DNA from: Hyparrhenia diplandra
Taxonomy: Eukaryota; Streptophyta; Magnoliopsida; Poales; Poaceae
Assembly: GCA_015847255.1 (NCBI GenBank)
Contig: JADLZK010007647.1
Coordinates: 124,001 to 188,000 of the forward strand
Direction of reading: 5' to 3'
DNA: 64,000 nucleotides
Part shown: one piece after another, positions 58,263 through 64,000 of the stretch
Layout: each line of letters opens with the position of its first letter
Numbering within the stretch: the stretch's first letter is position 1
Notes under the pieces: generated by a model
The model's database searches: none
Told to the model about the DNA's origin: nothing
The model's input: only the letters and a program-made list of their open reading frames with translations
Made by a program: the position numbers and the translations under genes

Positions 58263-59277
58263 TGTTGGTAAATGTTATCCTACGTAATTATTTATAATTT
58301 GTATAGTCTGCAAGCGTTTAACAGATACGGTGAGCATTTCACCCGAGAGAGGGTTTTAAATATCGAATCCACGAGGGGGAGGATGGTATAAGGATCATTG
58401 AGTCATTTAACTAATCCCCTCGAGCGGCAATCAAGGACGGAAAGGATCAAGAGATAAGAAGATTCCTATGGTTCTCTAGTTCTTATTATCGCAAGCTATG
58501 TTGATATTGTTCTTAAAGGGACAAACTCAAAGGAAAGTAAGGGCTTAAAACTTACTATTCCCCTGGCAAAATTGTCCCACGTGTCCTATCTCGACGGAGG
58601 TGGAATCCAAAGGAATCAATGGTAATTGTCACTACCACGAACTACCACCATCCCGGACAGTAGGGTGCATTCATAAGTAACTTTGATCTAGGCACCACGC
58701 CTACACCTAAGTAAACCCCTCTAATCTATAGATTCCCACATTAAAAGTACTCAAAGAGTTATGAACATTAAGAATAATACTAACACTGAAGATAATATGA
58801 TACTTACTCAAATAAGAAGTTGATCCACCATAGAAGTCTCAGGATCAAGCGCCATAGGCTCTTGATCCCAGAGGTACAAGCATAGAGGAGTCACCGACAT
58901 GTCCGGTGCTTCCCCTTCTTCTCCTCCACTCACCCTTTTGCTCTCAAGAATAGATCTAGAACTATTAGGTTCATTGATCTAATCTCTCAACTTGATATTC
59001 ACTCATGATTAGATCTAGTCTAATCTAGTTCTAATGATATGTCTAATTAAGCTCTAATTACATGTCTAATTCTACTTCACTAATCCCTTAGAGAGACAGA
59101 TCCATTCAAGGGATCCCTCTACAACTAAGAGTTAATGAGATAGAATGAGATAGTAATGAATTAGGGTTTCACCCTGGGGGCAGGGGGTCTTCTTATATAG
59201 GCCTTGGCGATGAACGTGAACCCTTGGATCAAACCGACCTTGGCAACGGTGTAGATACAACCTCAAGCACTACTACA
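58263..59277 (-). repeat. 5' LTR of the minus-oriented element, truncated by CACTA
   Basis: It repeats 50938 onward for about 1 kb, with a reversed TATA box near 59194. It stops after CCTCAAG where a CACTA terminus begins; the other copy continues with ATCGGTGG. AAG at 59275-59277 would be the 3-bp duplication. Confidence 0.9.
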
Positions 59278-59698
59278 CATCGGGGATATTGTAATACTTT
59301 TCTCGTAACATATTCATCAATGTGTTCCTATGAAATCTCATAGTAACACAAAATGATGTGTTATGACTTCGATTGTAACACAAAATACTTTTTTTTCTAC
59401 AAAAATGTGTTCTTGACAATAATTATAGTAACACAAAATTAATGTTACAAGCAAAGTGTTACCAAAAGTGTACTATATTGTAACACATAGATGGAACATA
59501 TAAAATGTGTTACAAATATATGCCCCGTAGTAACACAAAATAATGTTACAAAGTGAAGTGTTACAAAGAAACATATATATGTGCACCGTCTTCCTATTCA
59601 TAGGTGACATGAACATCGCACTTAGGTGTCACCAAGACTGTTAGTCAATCATGTTGTGGTCATCGGTTGAGAACAACTAGAAATGAGTATGCGATTAA
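59278..59698 (+). mobile_element. CACTA terminus 1 (outer)
   Basis: CACTACTACACATCGGGG begins exactly at the break in the LTR. The next 300 bp hold more than ten copies of TGTAACAC or its complement, the expected subterminal motif array. It is interrupted at 59699 by a second CACTA terminus; the rest is outside the window. Confidence 0.82.
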
Positions 59699-60006
59699 CA
59701 CTACAAGAAATTTGGCCTTCTATGACGAAATTCCTAATGACGGGGCCAAAAAAGCGTCATATAATGTACCATAATATGACGAAAAAAAACCGCTATCGTC
59801 ACAATATCACAAGCGCCATGACTATATATGATGGAAGGTTTTTTATACGTCACATAAAGTGCCCTATATATGACGCATTTAGATTTTGCTTTTTGTCAAA
59901 AAATATGATTCCCAAAGCAGCCAGGTGCCGGTATTATTTTGTGACACCGTGATGTTTTTTTTACTTTATTAGACCTCCACACTGAAACTAAATGGCAAAA
60001 TATATA

Positions 60007-60610
60007 GCAAAAAATAAGCACACATGGGGCTTGAACACAAACCTCTGGTATAAATGGTTGGTGCCTTAACCACTAGGTCAAGTATCCATTTGTGCTATAG
60101 TGGGGGTGCTCTACTTTTTTTATATATGAATTTTAAAGTAATAAATCTTGTAAAACACTAGTGAAAAAAATAAGTGGCGCATGGGGATCAAACCTTGGAC
60201 CTTTCACCTTTTCGAAAAAAAATGTGGTGTCTTAACCACTAGGACAATGATCGGTTTGTGCTATAGAGGGGCGTTTTATTCTTTATATATTTAAAAATAA
60301 TAAATCCTGTGAAAAACACTATTGAAAAAATGTGTAGCACATGAGAATCAAACCTAGCACCTTTGGAACAAAACACGACACCTTAACCACTAGGACATGT
60401 CTTCATTTGTGATATAAAAGGGCGTTCTATTTTTTTTTATCTATTAACCGATAAGAAATAAATCCTATAAAATATGTGGTATTCAAAAAAAAATGTGTGG
60501 TGAGTGGGAATCGAACCTTACACCTCTCAAAGCAAAAAGTTCTTGTCAAAAAAGCAAAAAGCTAATTCACACCACCACACTATTCCTACGTTTGTGACAA
60601 AGTTGGTTCT
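60007..60610 (-). repeat. four ~160-bp units with tRNA-like Pol III boxes
   Basis: On the minus strand three units carry a box A-like word (TGACCTAGTGG or TGTCCTAGTGG, each followed by TTAAG; plus 60070-60080, 60237-60247 and 60387-60397). All four carry a box B-like word at plus 60026-60037, 60183-60194, 60343-60354 and 60506-60517. The last, GGTTCGATTCCC, is the perfect tRNA form. Box spacing of about 33-45 bp suits an internal Pol III promoter. I see no tRNA acceptor stem, so these are tRNA-derived or tRNA-like, not tRNA genes. Confidence 0.7.
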
Positions 60611-60769
60611 TTTTCCTTTTTAAGTATATCACATAGATATCCCAAGTACGTAACCTAGAACCGAGCCACATAGAAAAATCAAGAACATGAACACAAGGTT
60701 TTTGTATTCGATCTCTAGTTAAAACGTGTAACTAGTCTTTCTCCCACATATTAACTCCAAATTTGATGA

Positions 60770-62900
60770 TTTTTTTCCACTTTTTTCTAAAATCATGTTC
60801 TATCAATTAATTGTGTTCACTTGATCCTCTCATATAGAGTTTATGAAACTATGTGAGAGACTAATGCTTTTACAACTACAATTTTTTGAACACTTTCTCA
60901 AATAAAAATGACCTAAATAACAAATGTAGATCTTGATGAGCTTAACAATATTGGTATTCGTGACTTTTCAAGTCGAGACCGTTTAGGGCTTTGAAAACCC
61001 GTTCGAGATCGAAAAAAAAATTTTAAAATTCAAATTTCGAGACGTCAAAAGTTCAAAAAATGAAAAGTTGACTCTAATACCAAATGTAGATCCTGAAGAG
61101 CTCTACAAAACTCGTATTCATGACTTTTTGATTTGAAACCAGCTAGGGTCTCAAAACTCGCTCTTAGGTGCCATTTTCAAAATGACCAAAGTTTGACTTG
61201 ATCAAACCTTGGTCAAAGCGAACACTAAATGACCTCTCGATCGAAAAAAATTTTTGAATACAAGGGTGTTAGAACTCATCAAGATCTACACTTTTTATAT
61301 GGGTCATTTTTCCATTTGAGAAAGTATTAGTAAACACTACTCACAAAACCAAGGTTCTCGCAGAGAGTCCGGAACTCTGTGAGTGAGTTGTCCATTTTAA
61401 ACTACACTTTTCGAACGCTTTCTCAAACGCAAAAATGACCTGAATAACAAATGTAGATCTTGATGAGTTATGAACTTTTTGGTATTCGTGACTTTTCAAG
61501 TCGAGACCGTCTAGGCTTCAAAACCCGTTCCGACCAGGAAAAAATTTCAAATTTCAAATTTCGAGCGCCAAAAAAGTTCGAAAAATGAAAAGTTGACTCT
61601 AATACCAAATGTAGATCTTGAAGAGTTCTACAAAACTTGTATTCATGACTTTTCGATTTGAAACCACCTAGGGCTTCGAAAAACTCGTCCGTGAGTCTGT
61701 AAAAATTTAAAATTCAAATTTCGAGCGTCAAAACATCGAAAAATGTAAAGTTGACTCTAATACCAAATATAGATCTTGACGAGTTCTATAAAACTCGTAT
61801 TCATGACTTTTCAAGTCGAGACCGTCTAGGGCTTCGAAAAACCCGTTCGAGCCAGTAAAAAATTCAAAATTCAAATTTCGAGGCGTCAAAAGTTCGAAAA
61901 ATGAAAAGTTGACTCTAATACCAAATGTAGATCTTGAAGAGTTCTACAAAAACGCCGTATTCATGACTTTTTGATTTGAAACTAGCTAGGGCTTCAAAAC
62001 TCGTTCGAGTCGTAAAAAAATTCAAATTTCAAATTTCAAGGCGTCAAAAGTTTGAAAAATGAAAAAGTTGACTCTAATACCAAATGTAGATCTTGACGAA
62101 GTTCTACAAATGTAGATCTTGATGAGTTATGAATTTTTGGTATTCATGACTTTTCGGAAAGAGAGGCCGTCTGCGGGGCTTCAAAAACCCGTTCCAAGCC
62201 GTAAAATTTTTAAAATTCAAAATTTGAGGCGTCGAAAGTTCGAAAAAAACTGAAAAAGTCGACTCTAATACCAAATGTTGATCTTGAAGAGCTCTATAAA
62301 AACACGTATTCATGACTTTTCGATTTGAAACCATCTAGGGTCTCGAAAACTTGCTCGAAGGCGCCATTTTTGAAATAACCAAAGTTTGACTTGTTCAAAC
62401 CATGGTCAAACGGAGCACTAAACGACGCCCGGCTGAAAAACTTTTGAATACAAAGGGTGTTATAAACTTTTCGTATGGGTCATTTTTCCGTTTGAGAAAG
62501 TGTTAGAAGACACTAGTCGCAAAACCATATATCTCACGTAGAGTTTGTGGACCTCTATGAGAGAGTTGTCCATTTTGAACTACACTTTCCGAACGCTTTC
62601 AAAAATAAAAATGACCTGAATAACAAATATAGATCTTGATGAGTATGAACTTTTGGTATTCGTGACTTTTCAAGCGGAGACCGTCTAGGGCTTCGAAAAA
62701 ACCCGTTTGGAGTCGTGAAAAAAATTCAAATTTCAAATTTCGAGGCCAAAAAGTTCAAAAAATGAAAAGTTGACTCTAATACCAAATGTAGATCTTGAAG
62801 AGTTCTACAAAACTCGTATTCATGACTTTTCAAGTCAAGACCGTCTAGGGCTTCTAAAACCCGTTCGGAGCTGTAAAAAATTTAAATTTCAAATTTCGAG
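60770..62900 (+). repeat. tandem array, ~158-bp unit, with higher-order repeat
   Basis: Units are anchored by GACTCTAATACCAAATGTAG or a TAACAAATGTAGATCTTG variant. Four consecutive anchors lie at 61595, 61753, 61911 and about 62070 (spacing 158-159). A distinct spacer beginning GTTTGACTTG at about 61190 recurs at about 62383, giving a larger period near 1.19 kb. It is non-coding and AT-rich with small CG-rich patches. Confidence 0.88.
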
Positions 62901-64000
62901 GTGTTATATAGGAGTTATAGATAGGGATTAAGAAATAAGTTATTATATTCTCATTTTTATACCCTCCTATGTCGCCCCCGAGACCCAATTTTAAATCGAG
63001 CTTAACAAGTCAATCCAACATAAAATTAATGTTGTCGTTACTTTAAAATAGATGAAATCGTGCTCTACTTTTTTTCTAGAAAGATCATTCCTCGTATTTA
63101 TCTAATATTCTTTTTACCGATGGAATTGTTCCCCACATAAAAAAAAAAAAAAATCTATACTTCCACATATTTCATTCAATTAAATTTGTCGGCCACCGAA
63201 TTATTCTCACCATTTTATTTTACGTGCGGAACCGTTTCCCACCATTTTTTAGCTGTGATTTTCCTTTCCCACCAAATTTTTCCCTCCCGTAATCCATGTG
63301 CCGCCTAATGTTTGCTGCCTCGGTAGGCGGTGACTCGGTCGAGATCTAATATCGCTGGAAAAACTCCAAGGTCCTCTCCTCATCCCTCGACCGACTAATA
63401 ACCGGCCGAGCTCCAGGGTCGCGGGTCGGCACGGGCGGCGACCTGGCACGACGGAGGCGAAGGGGCCGCTTTGCCCGACGGACCTATCGCGTGGAGTTCC
63501 CAAAGAAAGAGGATCTCGGTCGCTCCATACCGTGGCGGACGCCCGGCCGGATCAGTTCGTCAGTCTAGCCGGGATTGCTAGGTATGCGCTCAACTTGTCC
63601 TCGTTCCGGTGGCAGAGGCAGACTGGCTAAGCGGCTCCTTCTGCGAGGGCCGCAGGGAGTGGCTTAGCGGCGGCAGGCTTGCAGCGACTGCTGCTATCGC
63701 TGTGACTGCCATGTCCCATCCCATTCATCTAATATTATATGTTCTTTACATATTGGGCTGCTGGATGCCTGGATTTTTGTTTTCTCGAGTAGGCTTAAAC
63801 CAGATGTTGGATGCCTGGATGTAAATGGTAGCGCTGCATCTCATGGTGACGGTGAACTGAATAACCGATTCGCTTAGGATTTTTTATACTGATGATGCAT
63901 TAAGCTCTGCTGCTGTTGATTGTTAACTCTTTACCATAAATAAATTGAGAGTTATCCCATTCTGAATATACCTGAGCAAAAAACACAAGCCAGTTCCTTC
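62901..64000 (+). other. leader-like region beyond the tandem array, no gene called
   Basis: After a TTATATAGG word near 62904 the sequence is AT-rich, then GC-rich from about 63290 to 63700, then AT-rich again. This resembles a promoter, a GC-rich untranslated exon and an intron start (a CTAG/GTATGC junction near 63580), perhaps of the CACTA gene. Frames at 63249-63503 (minus) and 63609-63824 (plus) show no domain. The word TGGATGCCTGGAT occurs twice (about 63763 and 63807). Confidence 0.35.

Larger units (their letters stand above)
50938..59277 (-). mobile_element. non-coding Athila-like (LARD-type) retrotransposon, minus orientation
   Basis: On the minus strand it runs from the right LTR (58263-59277, truncated) through a primer site (58235-58252) and a 5.9-kb interior to the left LTR (50938-52317). 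No gag or pol frame is present in either strand. Its LTR and 3' interior are related to those of the 38-47 kb element, but the LTR is about 400 bp shorter. The left flank is GCGCT; the matching duplication should lie beyond the nested CACTA elements. It inserted into a gypsy-type LTR. Confidence 0.88.
59699..64000 (+). mobile_element. CACTA terminus 2 (inner) with repeat-rich interior
   Basis: CACTACAAGAAATTTGGCC at 59699 follows TAA. Subterminal motifs of the TATGACG/CGTCATA type occur up to about 59880. The interior holds an array with tRNA-like boxes (60007-60610), a long tandem array (60770-62900) and a leader-like region. No inverse terminus is found before the window ends, so ownership of the distal sequence is inferred. 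Confidence 0.7.

Noticed and set aside
60007..60610. Functional tRNA genes
   Set aside because: Box A and B words are present but no acceptor stem, anticodon arm or terminator could be identified.
1..64000. rRNA, tRNA genes or CRISPR arrays
   Set aside because: None seen on either strand; the window is plant transposon sequence.

Overview
The window is grass (Poaceae) nuclear DNA made almost entirely of transposable elements nested in one another; I find no convincing host gene. The assignment rests on grass-type CACTA termini, Tourist-like and Stowaway MITEs with grass-type ends, plant LINE fragments, Ty1-copia polyprotein remains and Athila-like LTR elements with a tRNA-Asp type primer site. 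A grass of the PACMAD group is plausible but inferred. Nearly every coding remnant is broken by frameshifts.

1-12 kb: a minus-oriented copia LTR fragment, then a minus-oriented GC-rich poly(A) retroposon. A Ty1-copia element (2461-11405, target duplication GGTGT) sits in that retroposon, and its 3' LTR is itself split by a 3.8-kb solo LTR (7519-11320, target duplication TCTAT). 12-22 kb: a 5'-truncated LINE, two MITEs of one family in opposite orientation, a poly(A) retroposon with a 12-bp target duplication, a duplicated low-copy segment flanking a non-autonomous CACTA element (17017-20494, target duplication ATA), and a Stowaway MITE.

22-49.5 kb: two pieces of minus-strand LINE (22.08-23.34 kb and 47.25-49.45 kb) that look like one LINE split by about 24 kb of insertions. 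Between them lie a rearranged Athila-like non-autonomous element (23.3-31.5 kb), a reversed gypsy LTR fragment, and a CACTA element with an En/Spm-type protein and a Ulp1-like protease (32.24-47.25 kb). The CACTA carries a complete 9.06-kb Athila-like element (38136-47192, target duplication ATGCC) inside it.

49.5-64 kb: a gypsy-type LTR (from 49450) is interrupted by a minus-oriented non-coding Athila-like element (50938-59277). That element is interrupted by one CACTA terminus (59278) and then a second (59699), whose interior runs off the window. The second CACTA holds a short array of units with tRNA-like Pol III boxes and a long tandem array of about 158 bp per unit with a higher-order repeat.

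Three related Athila-like elements (25.07-31.51, 38.14-47.19 and 50.94-59.28 kb) share LTR sequence, primer site, a probable splice acceptor, a conserved non-coding block and a repeated 3' leader motif, yet none encodes reverse transcriptase or integrase. They would depend on enzymes made elsewhere. Long-LTR pairs match over long AT-rich runs but differ by clustered small indels at CG-rich spots, which may mean residual long-read base-calling error and would also inflate the number of apparent frameshifts.
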